Source: Panicum virgatum
Lineage: Eukaryota > Streptophyta > Magnoliopsida > Poales > Poaceae
Reading direction: 5' to 3'
NCBI RefSeq assembly: GCF_016808335.1
Contig: NC_053137.1
Location: 5,469,904-5,533,903, forward strand
Length of the DNA stretch: 64,000 nt
Shown: one piece after another, positions 21,240-34,525 of the stretch
How the letters are laid out: each line of letters starts with the position of its first letter
Position numbering within the stretch: the first letter of the stretch is position 1
The notes under the pieces: model-generated
Database searches by the model: none
Told to the model about the DNA's origin: nothing
What the model saw: the letters and a program-made list of their open reading frames with translations, nothing else
Program-made: the position numbers and the translations under genes

Positions 21240-24200
21240 CTAAGTTGCGGTTTCACTGCCTTGTGAAGTAGCTGGAGCAGCGGCACTCTTTTCAAGAGTC
21301 TTTGTTGTGGCATTTTCAGCTCCAGATGGCTCAGACTGCTTCTTACGTTTCGGTCTTGTTGTCATCTTGATAAGATCATCTTTCTGCGGCACCTTTTCTT
21401 TTGTTGAACCACTTGATTGCTGCTTGCTGTTGGATTCTGAATCCGCATCAGGAAGCAAAGCTCGAGAACTTAGTCGAAGTTGACCCTTGTCATTTATCTG
21501 GTTCAGATAATCAAGAAGGCAAAACATTCAGAAAGGGATCATATCATGTTCTCAGATAGCTTAACAGATGGCAATTCTGGAGGTAGGGATTGTATCATTA
21601 GCAGTTTTGCATTGCCTACAACCTAGAGAAACAGCTAAGATCACCTTTAATCACCTTTATTTGCACTTCGAATTAGGCAAGATAACAAATATAAACCACC
21701 CCAATCCATGTTGAATTTAAAAAGAGCTACCAACCTCAATAAGCTTGACATCTATGCGATCACCAACTTTAAAAGCCTGCACAACATGCAGTGGATTGGA
21801 TTACTTAAACAAGCAGAGGGGGATATGGATTCGAAGCAAATGAAACAAGTTCATGATGTTTCCTCACATCCTCAGCCTTGGCCAACCAGCCCGAACTTAA
21901 CTCACTGATATGACATAGACCCTGCACATTGAGTTAAGTAAAATAAATTATGGCAGCAAGACTATCAAAACTAAACTGAAACAAACTTTCAGGAGAACAT
22001 CCCGATCTTTTGTGAATTATATACATGTGATAATTATGTCAAAATGCTGAAACTAATTGGTTAATTTTTAACATCTGCCCACCTCCCGCCCTGGAGCAAT
22101 TTCAACAAAGGCACCATACGGAGCTATTGATTTGATCTCACAATTCCTGGGAAATGAGTTTCCAAGAAGTGTGTTAATTCGTAACCTAGAGAAATGGTTA
22201 GGAGAAAGCAAGCAGGGTAATTAATTGAACAAGAGATAAGAGATATTTTGAGAATGTATATAAAATCCAAGGGGATAAACGCCGATACCTATAAATTTCT
22301 CCAACTTTTGGAACCATGGTAAGGTTAGCTATTATAGTTTTTGATTTCTCTAAGCTTGATAAGTCCCTTGCGGTAATTTTTACCTGCCACGAGCATTTGT
22401 CAGATAGTATTTTAAGAAGGCTAACTGGCAAGTATCACTAAGTTCTCCGTACCGTGCCATCATCTCCGGTATCAATAGCATCTACTCCAGTCTCCTCAAT
22501 TATGCTTTTTATTGTTTTTCCACCAGAACCAATTATTAAATTCACCTTGTTAGGTTTGACCTTGAAGATCAATTGTAATAAAAACATGTTAGAAAGTATA
22601 GTTACAAGATAGCATACGTAGTGTATATACTTCATGAAGAAAATAATAACCTTCATGACATGAATTAAGGGAGCATGTCGAGATAGTGCTTTTGATGGTG
22701 GAGGCGAAGATTTTGACATTTCATCTGAGGAAGATAAGCAGAATGTAACATCAGATGGGGGGATGATCTATGCAAGAGAAAAATGCAGAAAATGACAGTT
22801 TCAACATTGAGCATTCTATGGAACAGAGAGGAGATGGTTATTATTGTTGGTCATTCAAGGATAATTTTAATATTAAGAAAAGTTCCAAACATCTTGTGAC
22901 AAAATCGTTCAGTAGTGACATTAGTGCTCACAAATTTAGTGGGGCTGATGTCATGAAAATTGATCAATTCGAGAATTAGCATGATGTACCAGCACAAAAG
23001 ACAGCAGCTACTGCATAAGTGCATACCCTATTTTACATGCTGTATATGTATACTAATGTGAAACAGTGAAATTCTGATCCATAACAAGCATGAATAGGTC
23101 TACGTTTTTGTTTTTTCTGCAAATGCTGAAAAAGTTTCGAAATGGGCTCAAAACTGAACTCCAGCAGTTGCTATGCTTTCATATTCTTCCTTTTCATTTT
23201 AACCTAAAGCTTAGTTATGAATTATGATGTATCAATTATCACAGATTTGCAGATAGCTGCGGTGAGCACACTGAAATGTAATAAATGTTGATGTCTAGTT
23301 TAGCACAGGCTTACTCAGAATATGCTGTCTACCATCCCTTGCCTGAAGGAGTGCTTGTTCCATCACAGGTAGAGTTATCCCCACCACCTGCCACAACAAA
23401 TTTTCTAAAAGGCTAACTTAAGCACTGTAGCAATGCGACATAACAGCAAGCTAAATGAAAAATGCTTGCATTTATATATAGTCATATAACCTTGATGTCC
23501 ATCTGGAATGCAGTTATACCACTTTCATTACCAGCAACCTGCAACAAGATTTGATTGGTAAGAAGACTGAAAGATGCAAGCAGCACCATACTAACCTTGC
23601 TAATGCATTTCCAAAGACCAAATTCTGAATACAATACAAGTCACACCTTCAGATCCATGTCACCAGAGGCATCTTCAGCTCCAGTAATATCAGAAAGTAT
23701 AAGTGGGCTGCCATCTCCACCAAATTCTTGTGTATCAAGAACCAAGCCCATTGCTATTCCAGCAACAGGAAACTTTATAGGAACCCCAGCATCTTGAAGT
23801 GCTAAACAACCTCCACAAACAGAAGCCATGCTGGTGATATATCAGAGATAAAAATATTAGCAATTGAGGAGAGTAATCAAAAGTGCATTTGTCAACTGTA
23901 AGGAACAAAGAAAAAGGCCACTTGTTAAATGTGTGAGAAACACTGGTGGACGTTCAGGCAAACCTGGACCTAGGACTTTTTTTTTTGTCTCAAAGCCAAG
24001 GAATGTTAATTTTTGCACCTGACTAGGTAGCGGAATCTATATATGTAACTCCCAAGCAGACATCAGGTAACAGAACATAAAAAAGTAAAATAAAATGCTG
24101 TGCCAACTCTCAAATAGTTCAGCAAATTAAAAGGAGTGTAGAATTTTCTCTTGCCAGAAGAAACAAACAAATTTATGCAAGCTAAGAAAAAGAAGATAAT

Positions 24201-27200
24201 AGTACCTGGATGAGCCATTACTTTCAGTGATAGTACTCTCGACACGAATAGTGTAAGGAAAATCCTCTTCTGGTGGTAAAATTGGCTCCAGTGCCCTTTC
24301 TGCAAGCATCCCATGTCCAATCTCTCTCCTACTAGGTGCTCCAATTCGACCAACTTCACCAACACATGATGGAGGAAATGAGTACTGCAGTTTGTCATAT
24401 AAATTAGTTGGCAATGCAGAGTAATCTCATTATCTAACTTCGTTGAAAACAAAACTTCAAGCTAGAAAATGGGGACACTATTTAGGACTGTTTCACAAGT
24501 TAACAATGAAAATAGTAAGCATGTAGCCTTTAAAAATAACTTCAAAAGATGATCCTCAAAGGTCAAGAAAGAGCTTGGATAGATACTCGTAGACACCCTG
24601 ATCAATGATCATGAATAAAATCTCAACGATAACTAAATATAAAAATTAGCATTCGCACAGATGACAATTAAATAGAAGATAGCATCTTGACAGCTCATAT
24701 TTACTAGGGAATTAGTAATGTACAAATGAATTTAGCTCAGGTTCAATACCATCAGTTAAAATGGTAGCAGCAACAAGGTAAGATGCGATCCACATGTTTC
24801 CCTTAGATAACAAATGTTAAATGGGGCTAATATATGATGGCCCGTTACTTGCTACCCATTCTATTCTCACATATCTTGTTCAGAAATATGGATCTGAAGA
24901 TTTCCTTTTTCTCTCTCAAAAAAGGACTAGCCCAAAGATTTCCAATGAATAAAACTATCCAAAAACAAAGTATAACAAATGAGAAACATAGTAGGTGGGA
25001 GTTGGCCTAGCAGGATGATGTAGCATTCAATCAGCAAAGGCATTTCGCATACCTGAAGATAGAAGCTCTTTGAATCCTCAGTGTCTACAAGGTTGTCAAT
25101 TCGCTGTGCCATTTGATAGCCACCTAAAGTCACCACAGCCAGTGACTGCATGATTGAACAAAAGAAAAAGATGAAAAAAAGAATGATAAAGGAAGCGAAT
25201 CTGAGTGCATTTGACTTGAGTTGAAACAGCATGTCTATTAATAAACCAGCAGAAAGTATACAGCTTTAAAATACAGTTACTAGTTGCACTCTCTATTTAT
25301 TAGAAACAAAGTCCTCAAAATAAAATGCATCAGCTAAAGTTGTAGGAGTTAATGATTGAGATAAGATTAGCTCTTACAGATGAGGCGCATATGAATAGAA
25401 TATACCAAATTTCTAAAAACACTGAACAGATAGCAAGACTGGCAAAAGCAGCATATGACAAATACAGTTATAAGACCAAGTCATTACTATGTGAAATCAG
25501 AAATGACAGTTCAACAGACTCTCAAATAAAGTGTATTACCTTACCTGTGTTTCCCCCCTCGTGAACAGAGCACTACCATGTGCTCGTGGAAGCAACCCAC
25601 ATTGTGAATGAATGGGTCGAAGTTCCCAAGGGCTCCGTCCATCACTTCGCTTTCCGCCCTGAAATTGAGATATTGATATTCAGTACTAAAATTTTCTTAT
25701 TCGACCAAATGAAAAGTCCCAAGAAACTGTGGTTACCAACAGAATGATATATGTCACTAGAAGTTCAATAGTGAAAGAGAAAGTCGCAACAGACAACATT
25801 ACTTCTAAAATACAACTATAATTTTAAACCTACGTTGAAGAACAAAGGCATGTACCACAGTGCTATATCATGCGAGCACCCCTTTTTTGAACTCTATATT
25901 GGTTTCACTACTAGGTACTAACCTGTTTCGCCAAAGTGCATATAGGTGTGATAAAAAAAAAATCTTTTGTGGCAAGGACTACAAAAGTTCATCTGATATT
26001 TCTTAGTTTTTACACAGCTGTGATCAAATATATGTGCTGCACAAATGGAGATATTGCAAATCCATGATGACTGATGATAGTTTATTATCAAGACTGCAAT
26101 GCACCCCATGACCCCAACATTGCAAATCAGAAGTCAAGTATGCGCATGAAAGTTTAATCTCTAACAAGTTCTTTTAAGCAGAAAAAAAAATCTTAACACG
26201 TTGACATAATAGATTACAGGAACCATCCTGCTAAGCTCACATAAACAAGCGAAGTAAATCTTCATGTGATAAGTGCGCCCAATACCTCTACAATGCGTCG
26301 TCGTAAATATTTAGATGAAACTTCCTTGAAGACTAGCTTGACATCAACTTCAGCAAATAGCTATATAGAAGAAACAGTGGAAATCAGTATAAAATGCCAT
26401 CTTATAATAGGTATGAGGTGCTAGATTAAAAAGTCAAGCGAGGCAGGAAAAAATAGGGGAAAAACAAAGTCTACTTACGTAAGAAACTTGAGAAAGTTCC
26501 TAAAAAACCTTTACGAGACAAACAAAGGCTTATCTGAAGATACTATATCCAATGTTTTAAAGAAGCATTTACATAAACCACATCTTTAACGAAGACAAAA
26601 CATTAACCATCACCTGACAAGGGGGCTTCCTTGAAACCGGCTTGATGTGAACATCACCTTCATCTACTTCTCCATCCACTATAACTTCATCCTCATCTTC
26701 ATCCTCAACAATATCATCCAAACTTTCAGTGACTCCTAATGAGCTATCTTTGGAAACATACCCTTGTTCAGAAAGTATAGTTATAACTTTATCCTCCAAT
26801 GCTGAAAGAGCTTTCCTTCTGGGAATCTTTTCTTTTATTTGTAATGCCTTCACCAACTCATCTCCAGAAATATCCTGAACAACATTAGCAGTTTAAATCA
26901 GCAACCCGATCAAGAAGATGCAAAGCAGATTAACTCTTCGTTCCTATGACATGGACAATGCCTATAGGCAATATACACTTGAAAGCAAAATGGTGTTGCA
27001 TAGCTACTGTTTTCAACTTAAACAGGCTCATGAAGTTACACTGTCAATGATTAAACAAGGAAATGATCAGCTGGGTTCATTGACTTTTAGTGATTTACAA
27101 GACTGCCCAACTGACCACATGAAAGAAGAATATGCAGAACAGTAATACTATTTATACAAAGGAGTGGTCACTGGAACAAGCATATGAAGCAAATGAAAAC

Positions 27201-30200
27201 CATAAAACAAATAGGAACTAAGAAAAAGGGAGTATAAAAAACAGCATTATAGTCACTTCGCCACAATTCTAGACAGTTCAGTTATTGTTTAGCTACAAAC
27301 AAGCGTATTAGGTACTTTTAGTTGAAACTATCAAATTAAACCATTGACCGGTTAGTAAAACAAAGAGCTGTAGTATGTTCGTACTTCAACGTGCCTGTAG
27401 AGTTCACGAGGCGGGAAGTTGATGGCATCAACCATCTTCTTCTTTCCACAGTTCTGGACAAGAACATCAATTGCTTTGCAGATTTCTCGAATTGCAACCT
27501 GATTTCTAGATATGTCAGAATCACAAAAAGATGTATAGACCAGGACAGAGTTTGTGTTTCAGACTATCAGGTGTAAGAACTGGAATAACAAGAGGTAAGA
27601 AATGAACAATTACTGGCAGATAGCAGCTCTTCTTAAAGGAAGTCTATAAATGAGAGAAGTTCTGGATCTTGAGAAATTCAGAAAAGTAAGGGGGGGGGGG
27701 GGAGTGAACTTAACATTTTTGGGTTGCTTGTGCTGGGTACTAAGAGAGGTAACATAGCAGCAGAAAAAATTACAAATATAACAAACTAAAATCTCTACTG
27801 TTAAGAACAACTAAAATACATTGATAAACAAAATGAGGAAACAGATAAATCTATTATTTGACAAATATTTGAATAATTGATTGTAGACTAAAGTGATATG
27901 TGCTATCATCTTGCCATATTTAAGCACTTCTTTCATACTTACATTATGGAGCATTTTAAGTGTTATGTTCTATCTAAAAGCATATCTTATTGGTAAGACA
28001 TAAGCTAACCTGCCCAGCTTCCACAGCTTCAAGCAGCTTCTCCTCAGTCAGAAAATCACAGTAGCCCTATGAAAGACTAGTCAGAAATCAAGAGATAACC
28101 ATAACCTCAATTATAAAAGGTACAAAAACAATGAAGATAGTTGAGCTGATTTGAGGACTATCAACTTGGTTTAGCACATGAACTGATGAACCTAAATCAT
28201 AACTATTTTATAACAAAAGAAAGGCAAAGTAACAAAATACAACAAATATAAATAAGATGAGAAGCTACTCATATTTGCCTAAAGAAGCTAATAAGCCCTG
28301 TAGAACAACAGAACATCGGTGAGCCAAAAGGTATGGCAATAAAAAATTAAATATTTTTTACTTTGATCAGATCAACCGTCGCCATAAAGCATCAAATTTT
28401 TTTGGTTATCACAAATGCATAAGCACTGTTGTAATTGTTCTAGTGCAGTACAGGTAAAATGTGAAATAATAAGGAAGCATGCAGAAAGCATCAACAAACA
28501 CAGATTCAATTCATGGAGATTGCTGCCAATTTTCTATCCATATTATTCCTATTTGCATCCTAGTTGAACTAAATTTCTGCCACCAACCAAACAAGCCCTG
28601 ATACAGCTGCTGGAAGGATAAAATAAGAGAGTGAAGCTTAAACCTAGAATGACATGTTTCTGAATCGATGGTATACAAATGAATAGTGCCAATTTCTCAT
28701 ATCCAAAGTTAAAACCTATTGCTAAAAATGAAAGTGAGGATATATACTGCTAAATGCAAGTATCACATGCGAAGATGTTTTCATCAAAGGAAAAAAAAAT
28801 ACTTGGAATAGGGTGGAGCACGTATGCAACCAAAGCTTCAGTACTAACCTCAATCATCAATATGGCACTATCAGTTCCAGCCATCATCAAATCCAACTCT
28901 GAATTCTCCATTTGTTCAGTAGTTGGGTTAATAACAAACTGGCCGTTAATCAGGCCAATTCTTACTCCAGCAATTGTTTGTTTATTTGGAATTTCAGAGA
29001 GGGCCCTGCAATGAAAGATTTGAGGTAAATAATAGTATCTTGGAGATAAAGCGCCATTTAAACTCGCACGAAAAAAAAAGAATACATCATTTTGATATTT
29101 TTCATTAGACCTACACGGCTATACCAGCAGCTGTGATAGCCAAGCAATCCGGAGAGTGAATGCCATCGTAACTGAAGACCTGCAGTAGTCAGAATATCTC
29201 ATCTTATCGAGTCATTGATGGAGGTCATCATGAAACAACATCAAGGAATAGGCAGAAAGTACAATAGCAAATATGATGTTTGAAGCTTGGCCCATGAGCA
29301 ATAAAGATGCCAATAGAAAAGGTAGGCAACCATGGCCCATGGGTTTCTTTGGTTGCAAAGGTGGGTTCATATTTCTTTTGTTTGTTGCCAAAAAAATAAC
29401 AACAGGAACAGATCATTAAGCTTTTGATAAGGGAACAACCAAAACAATTGTACTTGCGAATAAGAATAATCACAACTGATGCTATGTCATACCTAGCTTC
29501 TACTAAAAGGCTCTGTACAGGTCAGCTTGCATAAATAACCATATAACAGTCATCTATGAAGATTGCAGATAAGAAGTATGCAGCATGTCAGTTTCAAAAG
29601 TAGGAACAATAGCCTTTTCAGTTTAAGTCAGATCTTATGCTTAGTTTCTGCTTTTTTCAACATGATTACAAATAACGGGTATTTCAGCTCTAAAGGTTCA
29701 ATTGTGAATGGGATTGCCCAAGTTATGAATAAAGAATCCAATCTACATGACGTTATGCATAAATTCGCCATGAATGAGAAAAGTACAATATTAAAGTTGC
29801 CACCGTTTGTAGTATTGTGAGATTACTGCAGGAAGTTGATGCTATTTAGAAAATACTAAGACAGGTTACAATGAAAGGAAAGAAAATATGCAACTGATAA
29901 TGAGCTACTCATATAGCTCTAGCACATGTTGCAGGAAAGTGCAAGAACATACGACCAAACTCAGGCAATATCAATGCAAGTTAACTTTTAAAGATTACCC
30001 AGGATAGAATCTGAGTTTCATAGTAGAAACCCTTGGGCATAGTAGGTCGCAGGGGCCTGTCTATCAATCTGCATACTAAAACCTGCAATGGGAGCAAGAA
30101 AGAAATTATAATAATCCAACAAAAATAATAGTTCAATAAATTTTAAGTTCTTATGGTAAACCTCATGGTCTTTTGCCTTGCCTTCTCGTTTGAAGAAACC

Positions 30201-31550
30201 ACCACTGGAAACAGTTAAAATATAGAATAAGGTTGCATCAAAAATACAAAAGCTGAGGGTGGAAATGACAAGGATGCCAACACCAGTTTTAGGTTTCTGT
30301 ACCTAGTTCTTCCAGCAGCTGAAAGGCGCTCTTGATAGTGAACCGATAAAGGGAAAAAGTCTGAAGGATCATTTGGAGTATCGGACAGACAAACAGAACA
30401 GTAGAGAATCTGACAGCACAGTTTGAGGTTCCAGTTAGACATAGAAACGTCTACAAGTCAAAATAATGAGATTAAAAATATTTGGGATGCTTCAGTCTTC
30501 ATCGATTGAACAGGAAAACAGCTATGGAGAAATAAAATTCAGACTACAACCTCCTGTAGAACTTGGGGAAAAGGCAAAATTATGCTATGCTTAGGCAGTA
30601 TGCTGTCCTCCAGAAAGGAATTCATGAAATATGGTACATCAACGAGAACATGAGAAGAATCATGGTCAGACCAGTCAATTTGGCTGCCATACACATAGTA
30701 ACATTATACATCAAGGATAGTGGCCAAGTCATGGCACATTGTATAACAAGTCTTCCACCCCTTCAAATTACTAAAAACATTGAGATGTTGTGCTCCGATG
30801 AGGAATTCCGAGAATTTTACCAGATAATTGAATGCACTTAAGCATGATGGTAAAATTTCTTAAGACGCGTATGTAGTAGGCCAGAGATACTAAATTGTGA
30901 CGACTTACTGTTTCACCATCAGTGACCATTACAGAAGCGCTCGCTTGCCTCCCGATGTGGCCCGTTTCCACCAGTATCTGCGAACAAAAATGTGCGACAT
31001 TGCAGTGCTCACGCTGTGCCATCAATCAACCGAAACCCATGATGAGGAGCAACAAATAACTTCAATGTGCGTATGCAGTTGACATGGGTGCACAACCAGG
31101 CATTGCTGGTGCTCTTCACTTTTGATAACAACAGGAATGACACTCTGAATTGCACGTGCGAACCCAGCAAGCACGAGCACCACAATGCACTGCGCATGGA
31201 CACACTGCGACGCAACCGCTGCGATTCGCGACGCCTGGACAGAGCACCGCGCCACAGTACAGAGCTCGGGGGGAAACTTGCAGTTCATCGGCGCTCACCT
31301 CGCGGTCGCCGACGGGGATCCTCACGGAGAACTTGGCCGGGCCGGAGCTGCTCGCCTCCTCCGCGACGGCGGCGGAGGCCCTGGCTACCCCATGCCTCTG
31401 CGGCAGCGCCCTCCTCCGCGGGCGGCGCGAGCACGCGGCGCGGGCGTGGAGCGGCGGCGCGGGGTGCGGCGGGAGCGCGAACGCGAGGTGCCGGCGGTGA
31501 GGCGGCGGCGCCGGGAGGAGGAGGTGGAGCGCGGCGGGGCCCGCGAGCAT
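21240..31550 (-). CDS. PNP1: Chloroplast polyribonucleotide nucleotidyltransferase (PNPase)
   Basis: PNPase degrades RNA 3'-5' with phosphate and can add tails; the plastid form processes chloroplast transcripts. Twenty-four exons join in frame (2670 nt, 889 aa): 31550-31299, 30977-30909, 30409-30303, 30204-30162, 30082-29999, 29179-29115, 29005-28849, 28066-28010, 27498-27385, 26874-26614, 26360-26286, 25658-25545, 25145-25053, 24384-24206, 23830-23647, 23538-23491, 23387-23315, 22724-22651, 22560-22453, 22383-22289, 22146-22083, 21921-21868, 21776-21735, 21497-21240. Residues 1-70 are a basic transit peptide. PH1 starts near 77 ([19 protein letters not shown]). A helical part with an acidic [19 protein letters not shown] insert follows. 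PH2 lies at about 410-640 ([33 protein letters not shown] with the metal-site aspartates), KH at about 684-745 ([17 protein letters not shown]) and S1 at about 750-815 ([20 protein letters not shown]). The tail is Lys/Ser-rich. All splice sites are GT-AG; no lesion seen. Confidence 0.96.
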
Positions 31551-31797
31551 CTCGAGCGCGGAGGTGGAGGAGGAGGAGGCGCGACGGCGAGCGCGGCGGG
31601 TGTGAGGGGAAGGGGGCGGGAGACGAGAGGGTGGCGACGCGCCCACGAACCTTATCACTTTCTCCGCCTTCGTTTTGCCTTCCGCCGTGTGGGGTTTTAA
31701 ATCGCGAGATTTTGCTGCCTACCTGCCTGACCCTGGGGTTTTGGGATGCTACCATTCGAATTTAGGGCATGTGTTTTTCAGGTTACAGCTTTCTATC

Positions 31798-31983
31798 AGC
31801 CTGTTCCGTTGGCTGGTTGGAAGTCACTGATTCACTATAGTGGCTGGTTTTGTCATAGGTTATGTACTATAGCGGCTGGTTACTATAGTTGATACTTTCA
31901 GTAGAGACTCGAGTACCCGTAGTCATATATAATATGCCGGTACTATAGTACCAACCAGCGCTGTCTACCGAATTGAACAGGCT
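31798..31983. mobile_element. Small MITE with AGCCTGTTC ends
   Basis: AGCCTGTTC at 31798-31806 and GAACAGGCT at 31975-31983 are inverted termini. Inside, GGCTGGTT and ACTATAG motifs recur in both orientations. CTAT flanks both sides, but the exact target duplication is uncertain. It lies about 250 bp upstream of the PNPase ATG, in its promoter region. Confidence 0.6.
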
Positions 31984-32389
31984 CTATGACGGCACATGAG
32001 TAGACTAGTAACACGATCACATCCGTACTAAATTTCTGAGTTTCGTGCGAAATATAAAATAAGGCTCCTATATTTAGAAAATACAGATAACTAAAGTGTA
32101 TTTAAACTTCATTAGGTAACAATTCACGGCATCGCTTCTACCTCAGGCCTGCCTCACACTAAGCCGCTAATCACCGATTTGTCGATCATTTTGCTGTGTC
32201 GGTCTCTTGCATCGATCGAATGCAAGCGTAGATACGCTGTCGCACGACTCGAGGCCATCTGGTGTCGTGCGGCATGCGCTTGGCCTGCCGTAGAAAATTA
32301 GAAATTAACTTACACTTAGATGCGCAAAAAGCTTATCAGGGACCCCTCAAATTTGGAGTCCATTGTCTTCCCACTTTTTGCACCGTATG

Positions 32390-32699
32390 GTCATGTTTGG
32401 TTTGGGGTGAAAAAAATTCACGAAATTTTTTTGCTCCTTTGACCACTAATTTAGAGTATTAAATAAAGTCTAATTACAAAACCACCCGCAGAACATCTGG
32501 TAAATTCGCGAGACCAATCTAATAAGGCCTTTGACCGCACGATCAGAGCATGATACTGTAGCATCATTGTAGCAAACATAAATTAATTACTGTCATTAGA
32601 TTCGTCGCGAAAAGTTACTACAAATAGACTACATTTAGTACTCCATGCATATAAGATTCCCTTTTCGCGAAATTTTTACTATAAAAACCAAACATTACC
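32390..32699. mobile_element. Tourist-like MITE, same family as 1143, 34293 and 47781
   Basis: The ends GGTCATGTTTGGTT and AACCAAACATTACC are inverted repeats with one mismatch. The arms carry the family motifs GCGAGACCAATCTAATAAGG and ATTAGATTCGTCGCGA, with a TACTGTAGCATCATTGTAGC centre. GTA follows at 32700 and GTAT precedes, so the 3-bp duplication is probably GTA with one extra base on the left. Confidence 0.7.
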
Positions 32700-33373
32700 G
32701 TACACGCACATGATGAAGATTATAAAATGATACCAGCAACAGAAGGAATAGAGATTTTCATCTTAGATTTGTATCATGGTTTTTCTTCTTATAAAAGAAG
32801 AGAGCCATGATAATTACGTGCGTGTGTTTTTAAAATGATAAAAATGTTACGTATTTATCATAAAGATGTACTAGTTTACTTCAAGGTACGTATTTTTATC
32901 CGTGCGTATAGAGAACCGTTCAAATGACCACCGGTAAAGATTCTTTTTTAGTAGTATAAGATAGTACTTTGTCGAGTTTATCTAATCTGTCATTCTAAGT
33001 CAACATTTTGAACTTCTAGCTCTTCACCGCACCGTTATAAAAAACGCATAAACACAATATTTGTTGCGGTCGTCGTTCTTGCTAGGGATTTTGACAGTGG
33101 ACTGCTTGCATGGTTTCCAAGCATGTGCTCCAATTTTAAATCCGCTCTTGTCCATAAATAAGTTATTATCCATATATTGTAAAGTCCATACGATGTATGG
33201 TTATATTTGTAAAATCTTCGGATAATCTATCTGTCTGTCAATTTATCGTGAAGATTGGTGCAGTTTACTACAGCACGTGATGAGAGGGAATTGACATGAT
33301 GTTTGTAGAGTAGTTCACTTGTGCACGATAAAAACCGTATTTGTAGAAATGAATTTCTACAAAATTTATAAAG
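32700..33373. other. Intergenic, no gene
   Basis: AT-rich sequence without recognisable ORF, repeat or element ends up to the tRNA gene. Confidence 0.4.
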
Positions 33374-33444
33374 GCACCAGTGGTCTAGTGGTAGAATAGT
33401 ACCCTGCCACGGTACAGACCCGGGTTCGATTCCCGGCTGGTGCA
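33374..33444 (+). tRNA. trnG-GCC: tRNA-Gly(GCC)
   Basis: The 71-nt sequence folds as a full cloverleaf. The acceptor stem GCACCAG pairs with CTGGTGC and is followed by discriminator A. The D-arm has the A-box TGGTCTAGTGG. The anticodon stem GTACC/GGTAC closes a 7-nt loop CTGCCAC with anticodon GCC at 33416-33418. The T-arm CCGGGTTCGATTCCCGG contains the B-box. No intron and no encoded CCA, as expected for a nuclear gene. It decodes GGC/GGU glycine codons. A T run follows immediately. Confidence 0.97.
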
Positions 33445-33451
33445 TTTTTTT
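33445..33451 (+). terminator. RNA polymerase III terminator of the tRNA gene
   Basis: Seven T residues directly after the discriminator base, the standard Pol III stop signal. Confidence 0.9.
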
Positions 33452-33576
33452 CCTCCTTTGTCCTTTTTCTCAGCCCATTTTGTTATTTCCTTCCCCTTTT
33501 TTTTGTACTGTAACAGGAAGATTTCAACCATTCACGTACACATACACATGTACATCTTCCCTATGATTTCAAGTAG

Positions 33577-33678
33577 AACTGAACAGCTAATAATTCGAGT
33601 GCAGTCAAGTAACTGAACAGCTAATAATTCGAGTGCAGTCAAGTAACTGAACAGCTAATAATTCGAGTGCAGTCAAGT
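33577..33678. repeat. Three perfect 34-bp tandem repeats
   Basis: The unit beginning AACTGAACAGCTAATAATTC starts at 33577, 33611 and 33645 and is identical in all three copies. It lies about 130 bp downstream of the tRNA gene in otherwise plain sequence. The perfect identity suggests recent expansion. Confidence 0.9.
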
Positions 33679-34292
33679 TCAGACCGACAGAACATCTTCA
33701 CCAGAACGCATGTTCAGAATTCAGATACGCTGCAACTTCGGTAGCCGCCAGAGTACTTGTAACAGTGCACTTTTTTTTCCATGCAGTTTTTTTTCCGGTT
33801 CACGCATCAGCATATTAGCAAGGAGGAAGAATTGCACCTGCTTTAGTCATTAAAGTTTCGTTTCCGAAGAAACTTTCAGTACTTCACTCTTCTGAGCTAA
33901 AGTGTCAGGGCCTCGTCCATGCTGAAGCAGGACCGGAGTCGCATGATCCAGTTCAGTTCACAGCACAGAGACAGCACTCTTTCTGCTCACCACACACGGT
34001 AGGCTGAAAAAGGACATCAGCTCAAGATCAGTCTAGATACAACACCATCAAGCTACATTCATGATCCATGCTTTGCTAACCCATTGCATAATAATGTTGT
34101 CTCGGTCCGGCGGATTGGTTTCTTGCTCCAATGTGCCCAGCAAGGCTCGCCAAGCTCATTCGCCGTACGCACACCGGCACTCGGCCCGCCGTCTGCTATG
34201 CTATGCGTGCTCTGCTCCCTGCGGCTCTACCACCCATCGAATCCATTCAGCATCTTGAACCGATCAATTCATCTTTGAAAACTTAGTTGTAA
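33679..34292. other. Intergenic, no gene
   Basis: Mixed-composition sequence without splice-consistent exons or element termini. It ends at the TAA target site of the next MITE. Confidence 0.4.
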
Positions 34293-34525
34293 GGTTGTGT
34301 TTAGGTCGCGAAAAAATTTAGATTTTGATACTGTAGCAAATTTTGTTGTTATCTGACAATTAATATTCAATTATGAATTAATTAAACTTAAAAAATTCAT
34401 CTTGTATCAAACAGTTGTACTGTGTAATTAATTATTTTTTCAACTGTATTTAATGCTCTATGCATATGTCCGAAAATTTGATGTGACGAGTACTGTAGAA
34501 GATTTTTTAAAAACTAAACACGGCC
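34293..34525. mobile_element. Tourist MITE with TAA duplication
   Basis: The 233-bp element has ends GGTTGTGTTTAG and CTAAACACGGCC (one mismatch as inverted repeats). TAA lies at 34290-34292 and 34526-34528. It is a shorter member of the family at 32390 and 47781, and it lies 51 bp left of the outer Helitron. Confidence 0.85.

Noticed and set aside
27690..27702. Run of 13 G residues in a PNPase intron
   Set aside because: A homopolymer far from splice sites; likely a slippage tract and prone to sequencing error, not evidence of a regulatory G-quadruplex.
31067..31765. 232-codon plus-strand frame
   Set aside because: Antisense to PNPase exon 1 and its leader; Arg/Gly-rich without motifs.
33227..33445. 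72-codon minus-strand frame ending over the tRNA gene
   Set aside because: It translates the antisense of tRNA-Gly; the cloverleaf and Pol III stop explain the sequence.
33577..33678. Short direct repeats as a CRISPR-like array
   Set aside because: Three adjoining identical units without spacers in a plant nuclear sequence; a plain tandem repeat.
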